A stretch of DNA of 64,000 bases, taken from NCBI RefSeq assembly GCF_030546645.1, contig NZ_JAUOTO010000010.1:1-64000 (forward strand), in the 5' to 3' direction. Below the pieces are notes generated by a model, which saw nothing but the letters and a program-made list of their open reading frames with translations, made no database searches and was not told the DNA's origin. Position 1 is the first letter of the stretch, and each line of letters begins with the position of its first letter. A program made the translations under genes and the position numbers. This stretch comes from Flavitalea plasmicola (GTDB taxonomy: Bacteria > Bacteroidota > Bacteroidia > Chitinophagales > Chitinophagaceae). This document shows, one piece after another, positions 25,399 through 34,876 of the stretch.

Positions 25399-28300
25399 AT
25401 GCAGAAAACCCAGCTTATCAGCCATCCAAGGTGGCCATTCATCATTTGTCTCCTGCTGCTACATTTGTCGGCGCTCAGCCTCCGGGCGCAGGTGAAGATC
25501 ACGGGCACCGTCACCGACGCGCAGGCCAAACCGGTCGCTTCTCTCACCGTCAGGCTCAGGTCAGGCTCTCCCGGCGGCACGACCACTGGCGCAGACGGCA
25601 GCTATGTCCTGACCGCCAATATCAAGCCGGGCAATTACACCCTCGTCTTCTCGGGGGTAGGTTATAAAACAATGGAAAAACCCCTGGTCGTTGGCTCGGC
25701 GGCGGCCTACACGGTTGACGCCCAGCTGGAAGAAAACGTGTCGAAGCTGGATGAAGTAGTGGTCACGGGTACTTCCCAGGGTACCACCCGCCGGCAGCTG
25801 GGCAGCTACATCAGCACGGTCAAGGCGGACGAACTGACCAAAGGCTCCACTGCCAACGTCCTGTCGGCGTTGCAGGGCAAGACGGCCGGCGCCCAGATCT
25901 CCCAGAACTCCGGCGATCCGGCCGGTGGTATGTCCGTCAGGCTCAGGGGGATCAGCAGCCTGTCCTCCGGCGAACCCCTCTATATCGTGGACGGCGTCAT
26001 CGTCAGCAATGCCACTACCCGGGTGACCAATGCCTCCCCCGAATATTCGGGCAGTAACTTCGTTGGCACCGTGGGGCAGAACAGGATGTCGGATATCAAC
26101 CCTGCCGATATCGAACGCATAGAAGTCCTCAATGGCGCCGCCGCCGCCGCCATCTACGGCTCCCGTGCCAATGCGGGCGTCATCCAGATCTTTACGAAGA
26201 AAGGCAGCTCCGGCGTTCCCCAGGTGAATTTCTCTACCAGTGTGAATATGAACCAGCTTCGGAAGAAGCTGGAGGTGAACAAGGCGCCCGTGAAATTCGG
26301 CGGCTCGCCCGACTCGATAACACAAACGATCCTGACGCCGGCACTTACCTCCACGACCCCCGTGAGCCGCTATAACTACCAGGATTATATTTTCCGCACC
26401 GCGCTGGGCACGGACAACAATATTTCCGTCAGTGGCGGAAGGGATAAGACGAAATATTATGTCTCCGGCTCCTATTTCTACAACGGCGGCATCGTCCGTC
26501 ACACCGATTTTTCCCGCTATAGTTTCCGGGCCAACCTGGACCAGGAGCTGAGCAAATGGGCCACCTTCAATGTCACCGCCAACTATATCTACAGCAAGTC
26601 CAATGAAAAGCCGGATGGCAACACTTTTTTCTCGCCCATGAACGCGGTGACCATCATCGGTAACTATTACAATATCTGGCAAAGGGATGCTTTCGGCAAC
26701 CTGAAGGCGGTGGGAGAGCGGGGCCGCGTCAATCCCGTCTCCGTGATCGAAGATTTCAGGCAGCAGGAACAGACCAGCCGTATCATCACCGGCGCAGGGC
26801 TGAAGCTGACACCCGTCAAAAACCTGACGGTGGACTATCACCTGGGGATCGACAACTATAGCCAGACGGGCAACACGTTTATCCCTCCTTATGCCTATAA
26901 TGTCAGCTCGGGTTTTTATGGCGGCGGCCCCAACCTGGACGCGACGCAGAATGGCTATGCCAGTGCAGCCAATTATACCTTTCTGCAGCTGAATCATGAC
27001 CTGAACCTTACCTATAACTGGAAGCTCACCGATGATCTCTCTTCGGTGACCCAGGTAGGTTATTCCCTGCAATACCAGAAAGACCGTTACCTGCTGTCCC
27101 AGGGCAGGGGTCTGGCGCCCATTATCCAGACGGTGGACGGAGCGAGCACCATTTTGCAGGGCTCGGATGCCAGGAGTGAATTTTCCATCTGGGGCCAATA
27201 TCTGCAGCAGAACTTCAAGTATCGCAACCAGCTCTTCGTCACCGGGGCTATTCGCGTGGACGGGTCCTCCGTCTTTGGGAAGGACCAGCGCAACCAGGTC
27301 TATAAGAAACTCAGCGGTAGCTATGTATTGTCCGGTACGGACTACTGGAGCAAATTCAGCGTGTCCAAATGGTGGGACCTGTTCAAGGTACGTGCGGCTT
27401 ACGGCGAGTCCGGCAACCTGACGGGCATCGGCGCCTATGACCGGTTCAACACCTATACGCCCGCTTCTTTCCTGGGTACCTCCTCGTTTGAAGGTTCCAC
27501 CCGGCTCAGCGATACTGCAGTGAAGCCGGAACGTCAGCAGGAATTGGAGATAGGCACGGATCTCGCTTTCCTGAACAATAGGGTAGGCGTTTCCTTCAAT
27601 TACTATCATAAAAAGGTGAGCGACCTGGTCCTCATCCAGCAGATTGCTCCCACCAACGGCTATTCCAGCCTGCTGGACAACATCGGCTCCTTACAGAACA
27701 CGGGTTATGAAGTGGTGCTGAACCTGACCCCCGTAAAGACACAGCATTTCAGCTGGGATCTGACAGCGATCTACAACCATAATAAGAACAAGGCATTGAA
27801 TACGGGCAAGTCCGCCGTTATTTATTCCACCAATGGTGGCGCCCCAGTGGCCATCATCCAGGGCCAGCCCATCGGTGTCTTCTATGGCAGCTTCTTCGCC
27901 AGGAACACAGACGGTTCGCTGTTGAAGAATCAATTGGGCATTCCCAGGGCGGAACTGGGCGTCCAGAACAGTACGCTCACGTATACGCCTGGCCGCGATG
28001 CGGCCGGCCTGCCCTCCGGACCCACCACGCTGCAAAAGGTCATTGGCGACCCCAATCCCAAATACACGGCCACCCTCACTTCCGACTTCTCCTATGACAG
28101 GCTTGCCTTGCATGTTCAGCTGGATGACGTACATGGCGGCAATGTATTCAATGCCGATTTCCGCACCCGCCAGGGGGTGGATAATGGCAAGGTGGCCGAA
28201 CAGGAAGATCTCGGGAAATTACCCCGCGGCTATATCGCCGGCGTCTACAACATCCTGGAATGGCGGATCGACGATGGCTCCTTTGTCAAGCTGCGGGAGG

Positions 28301-28509
28301 TGAGCCTCAGCTATTCCCTGGGAAAATTCAAATGCTTTAACGATCTCTCCTTCAGCCTCGGTGGCAGGAACCTCGTCAGCTGGGACCATTACAAGGGCTA
28401 CGACCCGGAAGTGAACGCGGCAGGCCAGAGCACCATCCTGCGCGGCATTGATTTCGGCGCCGTTCCCGCTCCCAGGACCTACACTGTTTCCATTCACGCT
28501 AAATTCTAA
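25399..28509 (+). CDS. SusC/RagA TonB-linked outer-membrane transporter, system 2 (no STN)
   Basis: 1,036 residues. A signal peptide ends near residue 30 (SLRAQ), followed directly by the carboxypeptidase-like domain (VKITGTVTDAQAKPVASLTV). The plug has LSALQGKTAGAQISQNSGDP, VRLRGISSLSSGEPLYIVDG and IERIEVLNGAAAAAIYGSRA, and the barrel ends TYTVSIHAKF. The STN signalling domain is missing, and no ECF/FecR pair precedes it, so this system must be controlled in another way. It imports glycans together with the SusD at 28530. The GH9-CE4 enzyme at 29862 suggests a beta-linked, partly acetylated polysaccharide. A long open frame on the opposite strand is a codon-bias shadow. Confidence 0.94.
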   Translation: MQKTQLISHPRWPFIICLLLLHLSALSLRAQVKITGTVTDAQAKPVASLTVRLRSGSPGGTTTGADGSYVLTANIKPGNYTLVFSGVGYKTMEKPLVVGSAAAYTVDAQLEENVSKLDEVVVTGTSQGTTRRQLGSYISTVKADELTKGSTANVLSALQGKTAGAQISQNSGDPAGGMSVRLRGISSLSSGEPLYIVDGVIVSNATTRVTNASPEYSGSNFVGTVGQNRMSDINPADIERIEVLNGAAAAAIYGSRANAGVIQIFTKKGSSGVPQVNFSTSVNMNQLRKKLEVNKAPVKFGGSPDSITQTILTPALTSTTPVSRYNYQDYIFRTALGTDNNISVSGGRDKTKYYVSGSYFYNGGIVRHTDFSRYSFRANLDQELSKWATFNVTANYIYSKSNEKPDGNTFFSPMNAVTIIGNYYNIWQRDAFGNLKAVGERGRVNPVSVIEDFRQQEQTSRIITGAGLKLTPVKNLTVDYHLGIDNYSQTGNTFIPPYAYNVSSGFYGGGPNLDATQNGYASAANYTFLQLNHDLNLTYNWKLTDDLSSVTQVGYSLQYQKDRYLLSQGRGLAPIIQTVDGASTILQGSDARSEFSIWGQYLQQNFKYRNQLFVTGAIRVDGSSVFGKDQRNQVYKKLSGSYVLSGTDYWSKFSVSKWWDLFKVRAAYGESGNLTGIGAYDRFNTYTPASFLGTSSFEGSTRLSDTAVKPERQQELEIGTDLAFLNNRVGVSFNYYHKKVSDLVLIQQIAPTNGYSSLLDNIGSLQNTGYEVVLNLTPVKTQHFSWDLTAIYNHNKNKALNTGKSAVIYSTNGGAPVAIIQGQPIGVFYGSFFARNTDGSLLKNQLGIPRAELGVQNSTLTYTPGRDAAGLPSGPTTLQKVIGDPNPKYTATLTSDFSYDRLALHVQLDDVHGGNVFNADFRTRQGVDNGKVAEQEDLGKLPRGYIAGVYNILEWRIDDGSFVKLREVSLSYSLGKFKCFNDLSFSLGGRNLVSWDHYKGYDPEVNAAGQSTILRGIDFGAVPAPRTYTVSIHAKF

Positions 28510-28529
28510 CCCAGCTAAATTATTATAGT

Positions 28530-29825
28530 ATGCAACAACAGCTCAATCGAAATACGCTCCGGCTGCTGGCCCTCCTCTTCGTCATGGGCGGCGTGGCCTG
28601 TAAGAAAGACTATGCTCCGGAAGGCGCCGCACCCAAAGGCGCCGTGCTCAACAACGTGAAGGCGCTGACCAGCGTGGCCATCGGCTTGCAGCAGTGGTAT
28701 ACCTCCGCCAGGACCGGCCTGGTGTACACCCGGGTGACGGCCAGCGGTCTGCTGACAGGAGAGATCTATGTGGTCAATCCCGGCAATACCGATGAAGCCC
28801 AACTGGGTACGGGCGGTAATGCCATCCCCAATACCAATGGTATGGTGACAGGCATCTGGACAGTGTCCAACAAGATCATTTTCGATGCAGACAATATCAT
28901 GAACAACCTGGATGTTGTGACCGTTCCCGGCTATGCCAGCGGCCTGGTGGCCTATGCCTCCATCTTCAAGGCGCTGGCATTGGGCGATATGGCCATGTTC
29001 TATGATCATGTGCCGGATACCACGGGCGCCAATGTACATTTCATCACCAGCGCCGAAGCGTATACGAAGGCGGTCGCCGTCCTGGACAAGGCCCTGGCTG
29101 CCATCGCCGCCAATCCGGTCACCGCCAATTTCCTCTCCTCCGTCCCCGCAGGCATCGATATCACCAATACGCTGTATGCACTGAAGGCCCGCTATGCCCT
29201 GCTGGCGGGTGATAACGCTACTGCCCTGGATGCCGCCGGGAAAGTAAACCTGTCTGTCAGATCCGTATTCAACTACAGCGCCACCTTTCCCAACCCCATC
29301 TTTTCACTGGCCGCCTCTACCAATAATATCTTCCAGCCGGTGGATTCCGCCATGGGACTTCCCGCCGGACTGACGCCGGATGCCGCCGATAAAAGGGAAC
29401 CTTTCTATATTGCCGTCAAAAGCAGCCCCCGATTCCGCATCGCCGGCTTTGACACGGCTTTGCTGGCAGGCCGGCCCATCTATCTGCCCGGGGAGATCAT
29501 GCTCATCAAAGCAGAAGCCTATACCCGACAGGATGACCTGACCAACGGCCTGGACCAGCTGAACGGGGTGGTGACCAAGCAGCCTTCCGCCGACCTGTAT
29601 AAAGTAGGCGCAGCACTGCCGGCCATTGCAGGTCCGCTGTCGAAGGACGACCTCCTTACGCAGATCTACCGGAACAGGTGCATCGAGCTCTTCATGTCCG
29701 GGCTGAAGCTGGCTGACGAAAAACGCTTTGGTCGCCCCGACAGCGAAAGGAAGCGCAGCTACCTGCCCTTCCCTTATGTTGAACGTAACGGTAATCCAAA
29801 TACGCCGGTGGATCCGGTGTTTTAA
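28530..29825 (+). CDS. SusD-like surface lipoprotein, system 2
   Basis: 431 residues, shorter than most SusD proteins. A lipoprotein signal ends MGGVACKKDY (Cys25). Family features are the helical repeats with YASIFKALALGDMAMFYDHV, LYALKARYALLAGD, the block ILPGEIMLIKAEAY-like PGEIMLIKAEAYTRQ, and the late IYRNRCIELFMSGLKLADEKR replacing the usual RRxEL block. It lies 20 bp after its SusC partner and would bind the glycan at the surface. The gene for the secreted or surface enzyme follows 36 bp downstream. Confidence 0.88.
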   Translation: MQQQLNRNTLRLLALLFVMGGVACKKDYAPEGAAPKGAVLNNVKALTSVAIGLQQWYTSARTGLVYTRVTASGLLTGEIYVVNPGNTDEAQLGTGGNAIPNTNGMVTGIWTVSNKIIFDADNIMNNLDVVTVPGYASGLVAYASIFKALALGDMAMFYDHVPDTTGANVHFITSAEAYTKAVAVLDKALAAIAANPVTANFLSSVPAGIDITNTLYALKARYALLAGDNATALDAAGKVNLSVRSVFNYSATFPNPIFSLAASTNNIFQPVDSAMGLPAGLTPDAADKREPFYIAVKSSPRFRIAGFDTALLAGRPIYLPGEIMLIKAEAYTRQDDLTNGLDQLNGVVTKQPSADLYKVGAALPAIAGPLSKDDLLTQIYRNRCIELFMSGLKLADEKRFGRPDSERKRSYLPFPYVERNGNPNTPVDPVF

Positions 29826-29861
29826 CCGCCGCCCGATGAACGGCATGCTAATCACAGCCTG

Positions 29862-32591
29862 ATGATGATGCTTAAAAAATTAATGACATTCCTGGCGCTG
29901 CTGGCTATATCGACAGCCGGCAGCGCTCAATTGGACGGCATCCTGTCCGGTAACATCCGGCCCGGTAATACTCAGTCTGGTAACACCACGTCCGACTACA
30001 CCCGCTCCGGCAACATCCCATCCGACACCACCGCCTGGATCCGTATTAACCTGCTGGGCTATACGCCCGGAGGCATCAAGGTCGCCGTCTACGCCTCCCT
30101 GGACCCCCTGCGTCCATCCACCTCTGACCATCTTCCTCCATCCACTTCCGACCACCTTCCTCCGTCCACCTCCGACCACCTCCCTCCGTCCACCTCCGAC
30201 GGCCTTCCCTCCTCCACCTTCGAACTGGTGGACGCGAAATCCCTGAAAGTCGTTTACAAGGGGGCCTCGGACAAGGACTTCGGTGCATACGGCCCTTTTA
30301 CACACAGCCGCCGGCTGGATTTTTCCGTCTTCCGCCGGGAAGGAACTTTCTTCCTCCGTTGCGGCAAAGCCCTTTCTCCCGTCTTTCGCATCGCCGCCGA
30401 CATCTATGCAGGCTCCGCGGACTTTATCCTCCGCTACCTGCGACAGCAACGCAGCGGCTACAATCCTTTCCTGCAGGATTCCTGCCATAGCCATGACGGT
30501 TATACCATGTATGGCCCCATGCCGGACACCACCCGCATCGACGTAGCAGGGGGCTGGCACGACGCAACGGATTATTTGCAGTACGTCACCACCTCCGCCA
30601 ATGCCACTTACCACCTGCTGGCCGCTTATCGCGATTTCCCCGAAGTCTTCGCGGATGCTTATCTGGCCAATGGCCGCGATGGTCGCAACGGCCTGCCGGA
30701 CGTGCTGGACGAAGCCGACTGGGGGCTTCAATGGCTGGAAAAGATGCATCCCCGTGACGGCTGGCTTTTTCACCAGCTGGCCGACGACCGTGACCACCAC
30801 GGATTCAGGCTGCCTACAAAAGATTCCGTGGACTACGGCGTCGGACCCGGCATGGGCCGCCCCGTCTACTTTGCCACCGGCAAGCCACAGGGCCTGGGGA
30901 AATACCAGAATCGCAGTGACGGGGTCGCCAACATCGCCGGCAAGTTTGCCAGCGCCTTCGCCCTGGGCGCCTGGCTACACCGTGGCCGGGACACGGCTTA
31001 TGCCCGCCGGCTGCGGAACAAAGCCTTCACCGCCTACCGCATGGGTCTGGCGCAGCCCGGCGTCTGCCAGACGGCCCCCAACCGCGAACCTTATTTCTAC
31101 GAGGAAGAGAACTGGACGGATGATATGGAGCTGGCGGCTGCCGCCCTGTTCCGCCTCACTGGCGATAGTGCCTACTACCGTCAGTCTGTCCGCTTCAGCA
31201 CGCAGGAGAAAGTCACCCCCTGGATGGGCGCCGACACCGCCCGTCACTATCAATGGTATCCCTTTCACAATTTCGGACACTACGAGCTGGCAAATGCTAC
31301 CACGAATGCTGACAAAGCCCTCCCGGAAAGCCGTACCGATAAAACCATCCTGGCAACCTATTACCGCGACGGCATCGAAAGGGTCTGGCGCAAGGCCCGG
31401 CAAAATGCTTTTTTCCGGGGCGTTCCCTTTATCTGGTGCTCCAACAACCTCACCGTCTCCTTCGCCATCCAATGTTATCTGTACAGGCAGCTGTCCGGCG
31501 ACAGGCAATTCGCGGGTCTGGAACAAGCCTGCTTCGACTGGATCTTCGGCTGCAATCCCTGGGGCAGATCCATGGTGTATGGCCTGCCAGCCACGGGCGA
31601 CAGCCCGCAGCACCCTCATTCTTCCCTGTCTTACCTGTATCATTACCCGCTGGATGGCGGCATGGTCGACGGACCGGTATCTGGGTCCATTTACGACCAC
31701 CTGCGCGGGCTCCGGCTTTACCAGCCGGACCGCTTTGCCGCCTTCCAATCCGCCACAGCAGTCTACCATGATGACGCGGGCGATTACAGCACCAATGAGC
31801 CCACCACCGACGGCAGCGCATCCCTGGTCTACCTCCTGGCGGCCCGCCAGCGCGAGGCGGAACAGACGGAGAATGGGAAGATACTGGTCACCAGCCACGG
31901 CGCCATCGTCAGGGGCGACCCTCGCCGGAAATTGATCGCCCTGGTCTTTACAGCCGATAGCTTCGGCGACGGAGTGGCCTCCATTGCCCGCACGCTGGAC
32001 AAAGAAAAAGTCCATGCTTCTTTTTTCTTCACGGGCAATTTTCTCCGGGACCCTGCCAACAGACAGGTGATACGTCGGCTGCAGCAGCAGGACAATTATC
32101 TGGGATCTCATTCGGACAGGCACCTGCTGTATAACGATTGGTCCCGGCGGGACAGCCTGCTGGTGACCCATCGCGCATTTGATGAAGACCTGGCGGCGTC
32201 ATATAGTGAACTGAAAAAATTCAATATCGACAAAAGGACAGCCGCCTGGTTCCTGCCTCCTTATGAATGGTACAACGATTCCATCGCGGCCTGGACGGCA
32301 CAGGCCGGCCTGCACCTGGTGAATTTCACTCCGGGCACCCGCAGCAATGCGGATTACACCTACCCGGAGATGGGCGTGTCCTATCTTTCCAGCGACAGCA
32401 TCTTTCAATCTATCCTGCAATATGAGATAAGTACTCCCGCCGGCCTCAACGGGTTTATCCTGTTGTCGCACGCCGGCGTCGATCCGCGGCGCAGGGATAA
32501 GTTCTATGATCATCTGCCCGCGCTGATAAAGGAGCTGAAGGTGCGTGGCTACCGGTTCGTAAAGATCGGGCAACTTGCCGCCCCGGAATAG
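29862..32591 (+). CDS. Glycoside hydrolase family 9 fused to a CE4-type polysaccharide deacetylase
   Basis: 909 residues. Signal peptide to about residue 22. A Thr/Ser/Gly-rich linker leads to an N-terminal Ig-like (CelD_N) domain that contains an inserted octapeptide repeat at about 81-117. The GH9 (alpha/alpha)6 domain has GGWHDATDY at 230-238, where D234 and D237 occupy the catalytic-base motif, and NEP with E646 as likely general acid. A NodB-like domain (about 690-905) has HSDRH at 750-754 for metal binding and PPYEWYN at 799-805. Its first motif reads TADSFGDG (697-704) instead of TFDDGP, as recalled for other GH9-CE4 fusions. It probably cuts and deacetylates a beta-glucan-like or amino-sugar polymer imported by the SusC/D pair upstream. 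Confidence 0.88.
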   Translation: MMMLKKLMTFLALLAISTAGSAQLDGILSGNIRPGNTQSGNTTSDYTRSGNIPSDTTAWIRINLLGYTPGGIKVAVYASLDPLRPSTSDHLPPSTSDHLPPSTSDHLPPSTSDGLPSSTFELVDAKSLKVVYKGASDKDFGAYGPFTHSRRLDFSVFRREGTFFLRCGKALSPVFRIAADIYAGSADFILRYLRQQRSGYNPFLQDSCHSHDGYTMYGPMPDTTRIDVAGGWHDATDYLQYVTTSANATYHLLAAYRDFPEVFADAYLANGRDGRNGLPDVLDEADWGLQWLEKMHPRDGWLFHQLADDRDHHGFRLPTKDSVDYGVGPGMGRPVYFATGKPQGLGKYQNRSDGVANIAGKFASAFALGAWLHRGRDTAYARRLRNKAFTAYRMGLAQPGVCQTAPNREPYFYEEENWTDDMELAAAALFRLTGDSAYYRQSVRFSTQEKVTPWMGADTARHYQWYPFHNFGHYELANATTNADKALPESRTDKTILATYYRDGIERVWRKARQNAFFRGVPFIWCSNNLTVSFAIQCYLYRQLSGDRQFAGLEQACFDWIFGCNPWGRSMVYGLPATGDSPQHPHSSLSYLYHYPLDGGMVDGPVSGSIYDHLRGLRLYQPDRFAAFQSATAVYHDDAGDYSTNEPTTDGSASLVYLLAARQREAEQTENGKILVTSHGAIVRGDPRRKLIALVFTADSFGDGVASIARTLDKEKVHASFFFTGNFLRDPANRQVIRRLQQQDNYLGSHSDRHLLYNDWSRRDSLLVTHRAFDEDLAASYSELKKFNIDKRTAAWFLPPYEWYNDSIAAWTAQAGLHLVNFTPGTRSNADYTYPEMGVSYLSSDSIFQSILQYEISTPAGLNGFILLSHAGVDPRRRDKFYDHLPALIKELKVRGYRFVKIGQLAAPE
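30106..30213 (+). repeat. 24-bp coding repeat inside the GH9 N-terminal domain
   Basis: Four consecutive 24-bp units encode the octapeptide PSTSDHLP (last copy PSTSDGLP), followed by a partial PSST. They are inserted between two strands of the Ig-like domain (before TFELVDAKSLKVVYKG). The near-identity of the units indicates recent expansion. The preceding stretch 29943-30024 has looser SGN-type repeats. Confidence 0.9.
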
Positions 32592-32600
32592 TTGTTCATA

Positions 32601-32695
32601 GCCGACAGCCGGATAACGGTAGTCAGCTCCGTTACCCGGATAACCGCATAGGCAGCTCCGTTACCCGGAGAATCGAATAGCCAGCCCCGTTAGGG
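32601..32695. repeat. Short repeats and hairpin between convergent operons
   Basis: About three imperfect 29-30-bp units of the type CAGCTCCGTTACCCGGA fill the space between the GH9-CE4 gene and the PQQ dehydrogenase gene. CCGGATAACGG (32609-32619) pairs with CCGTTACCCGG (32629-32639) with one mismatch that becomes a G-U pair on the minus strand, so the array may end transcription from both sides. Confidence 0.6.
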
Positions 32696-34876
32696 CAGCG
32701 CAAAAACCATGATCGTACCCGCAGGGTCCTGCTTATTCCCCGCTACGGAAAGAGCAATATATTGTTTCCCATTTTCCATATAGGTGCAGGGAGTGGAGGA
32801 CCCTATTCCGGGCAGCACCGTTTCCCATAGCAGCCTGCCGCTGTCCTTATCAAAAGCGCTGAGCTTATTATCTTTCCCACCTGCGATGAATACCAATCCG
32901 CCGGCGGTTGCCATCGGGCCGGGGGACCCCGTAAGACCCGTAGGCTGTCCGTATTTTTGGGCCAGCAGGCTGTCATTGCCCACCGGGATCCGCCATACAT
33001 ACTCCCCCGTGCTGAGATCGATGGCATTCAGCGTCCCCCAGGGCGGCTTAATGGCCGGTTCGTTGCCGGCGCCTCTGAAAGGAGCATAAGCCAACACATT
33101 GAGATAGGTGGAGGCCGTGTCTGCCGCGGCATTTTTTCCATTGCCCAGCGCAGCCCTGTTCTGCCGGATCTCCTGCAGATCGGATTCCTGCTGTAATTCC
33201 TTCCTTTCCTCTCTGCGGGACAACAGGAAAGCCGTGATCGCCGCTTCCTTTCCTTGTATCACGCCTGCGAAGGGCGGCATCTTTCCACCTCCCTGCCTGA
33301 TCTTGCTCACCACCTGTTCCGGAGTCATCCTTTTTTCCAGCCCGATGAGAGAAGGGTAGAGGGGTTCGTCTCCGCTCCTGTCAGCTTTGTGACAGCCCGC
33401 ACAATAGTTCATATAGATCGCGCTTCCCGAGCGGAAAGGCGAAGGAGCCGCCGCCGCACCTGCAGGCTCGATTTTTTTCAGCTGGTCGATCTCCGGCGAG
33501 TTGTTCGACTTGAGATAAAGGATATGAGTGGTGGGATCATAGGCAGCGCCTCCCCATTCCGAACCTCCAATGGTTCCCGGGAAATTCAGGGAGCCTCTTA
33601 CAGACGGAGGAGTGAACAAACCCTCATATCTCAGCGATTTGAACAATGCCACCAAAGAATCGTGCGCCGCCGGCGTGTCACCGGCAAGGTCTTCCTCCGT
33701 CAGGGACTGTCGGGCGTAGGGAGCCGGCTTTTGCGGGAATGGCTGCGTGGGCCATGCCGCTTCTCCCGGCACATCGGACGCCGGCACTGTACGTTCCTCG
33801 ATAGGAAAGAGGGGCGCTCCCGTTTCTCTGTTCAGCACATACAGAAATCCCACCTTGGAAGTCTGCGCCACCGCATCCACCTCTTTACCATCCTTCATCA
33901 GGGTCACCAGGTTGGGCGGAGCGGGAAGATCATAATCCCACAGGTCATGGTGAATGGTTTGAAAATGCCAGATATGCTTTCCCGTTGCTGCATCCAGCGC
34001 GACGATGCAATTGCCGTAAAGGTTCTGTCCCTTCCGGTCCGCCCCGTAGAAATCATAGGAAGGCGACCCCAGTGCCAGGAAGACCATCCCTCTTTTTTCA
34101 TCCAGGCTCATACCGGACCAGTCATTGGCGCCTCCGGCATATTTCCAGGCGCCTTCAGGCCAGGTCTCATAGCCTGCTTCCCCGGGCTTGGGGATCGTGT
34201 GAAAGGTCCATTCCAGCCAGCCCGTGCGAATATTATAGGCCCGGATATAACCAGGCTGGGCGCCATATAATTCGGACACTTCGTTCCCGATGATCAGGAG
34301 GTCTTTATAGACGATCCCCGGTGAGGTGGGCTTGATGGAAATGGTTTGGGGATCATCGCGGATGCCGATATTCATGCTTACCTTGCCGGCCTTTCCGAAC
34401 CCGGGCACCGGCTTCCCCGTCCGGGCATCCAATGCGAATAGGATATCTCCCCCTGTAAATAATATACGTTTGTCGTCCCCGTCCTGCCAGTAGGTGACGC
34501 CGCGGCATACGCCGCCGCCCGCGCCTCCATTGAAAGGATCGAAGGACCAGATCATTTTCCCCGACGTCGCCGAGACGGCATAGACCCTATGCCTGGCCGA
34601 AGTGGCATACATCACCCCGTCTATCACGATGGGATTGCATTCGCTGTTGCCGGGCCGCGCACCCGGCAGGGCGTCGCCCGGATGAAAGGTCCACGCCGGC
34701 TTCAGGTCCCGCACATTTTCTTTATTGATCTGGGAAAGGCCGGAATAGCTGCTGCTCAACGCATCTGCTTTATACATGGCCCAATTGGCGCTCCCACTAT
34801 GGCAGCCGGCGCCGAAGATCGCAAGGAAAAGAATATAGGCCGGCCATCGTAGCAGCTGGTAATGCCTACATTGCAT
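32690..34876 (-). CDS. PQQ-dependent dehydrogenase with inserted cytochrome c domain
   Basis: 728 residues. A lipoprotein-type signal (AIFGAGCHSG) points to the periplasm or outer membrane. Quinoprotein beta-propeller repeats include SATSGKMIWSFDPFNGG, ALDAATGKHIWHFQTIHHDLWDYDLPAPP, NAIDLSTGEYVWRIPVG and FDKDSGRLLWETVLPG. A cytochrome c domain is inserted late in the propeller, with CAGCH at 492-496 and a KMPPF segment that supplies the axial Met. The family oxidises sugars or alcohols in the periplasm and passes electrons to the respiratory chain. It is the last gene of the minus-strand block, and its ATG overlaps the end of the PLP-enzyme gene by 11 bp, indicating coupling. The exact substrate is unknown. 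Confidence 0.92.
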   Translation of the reverse strand: MQCRHYQLLRWPAYILFLAIFGAGCHSGSANWAMYKADALSSSYSGLSQINKENVRDLKPAWTFHPGDALPGARPGNSECNPIVIDGVMYATSARHRVYAVSATSGKMIWSFDPFNGGAGGGVCRGVTYWQDGDDKRILFTGGDILFALDARTGKPVPGFGKAGKVSMNIGIRDDPQTISIKPTSPGIVYKDLLIIGNEVSELYGAQPGYIRAYNIRTGWLEWTFHTIPKPGEAGYETWPEGAWKYAGGANDWSGMSLDEKRGMVFLALGSPSYDFYGADRKGQNLYGNCIVALDAATGKHIWHFQTIHHDLWDYDLPAPPNLVTLMKDGKEVDAVAQTSKVGFLYVLNRETGAPLFPIEERTVPASDVPGEAAWPTQPFPQKPAPYARQSLTEEDLAGDTPAAHDSLVALFKSLRYEGLFTPPSVRGSLNFPGTIGGSEWGGAAYDPTTHILYLKSNNSPEIDQLKKIEPAGAAAAPSPFRSGSAIYMNYCAGCHKADRSGDEPLYPSLIGLEKRMTPEQVVSKIRQGGGKMPPFAGVIQGKEAAITAFLLSRREERKELQQESDLQEIRQNRAALGNGKNAAADTASTYLNVLAYAPFRGAGNEPAIKPPWGTLNAIDLSTGEYVWRIPVGNDSLLAQKYGQPTGLTGSPGPMATAGGLVFIAGGKDNKLSAFDKDSGRLLWETVLPGIGSSTPCTYMENGKQYIALSVAGNKQDPAGTIMVFALP

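Noticed and set aside
25561-27609. 682-codon open frame opposite the SusC gene of system 2
   Set aside because: The sense strand has all SusC motifs in the right order. The antisense frame is open through GC-rich third positions and has no recognisable domain.
30975-32171. 398-codon open frame opposite the GH9-CE4 gene, and a 444-codon frame on the same strand (30601-31935)
   Set aside because: Both overlap the catalytic motifs of the real gene in other frames and show biased, low-quality composition (Pro/Ser/Arg rich).
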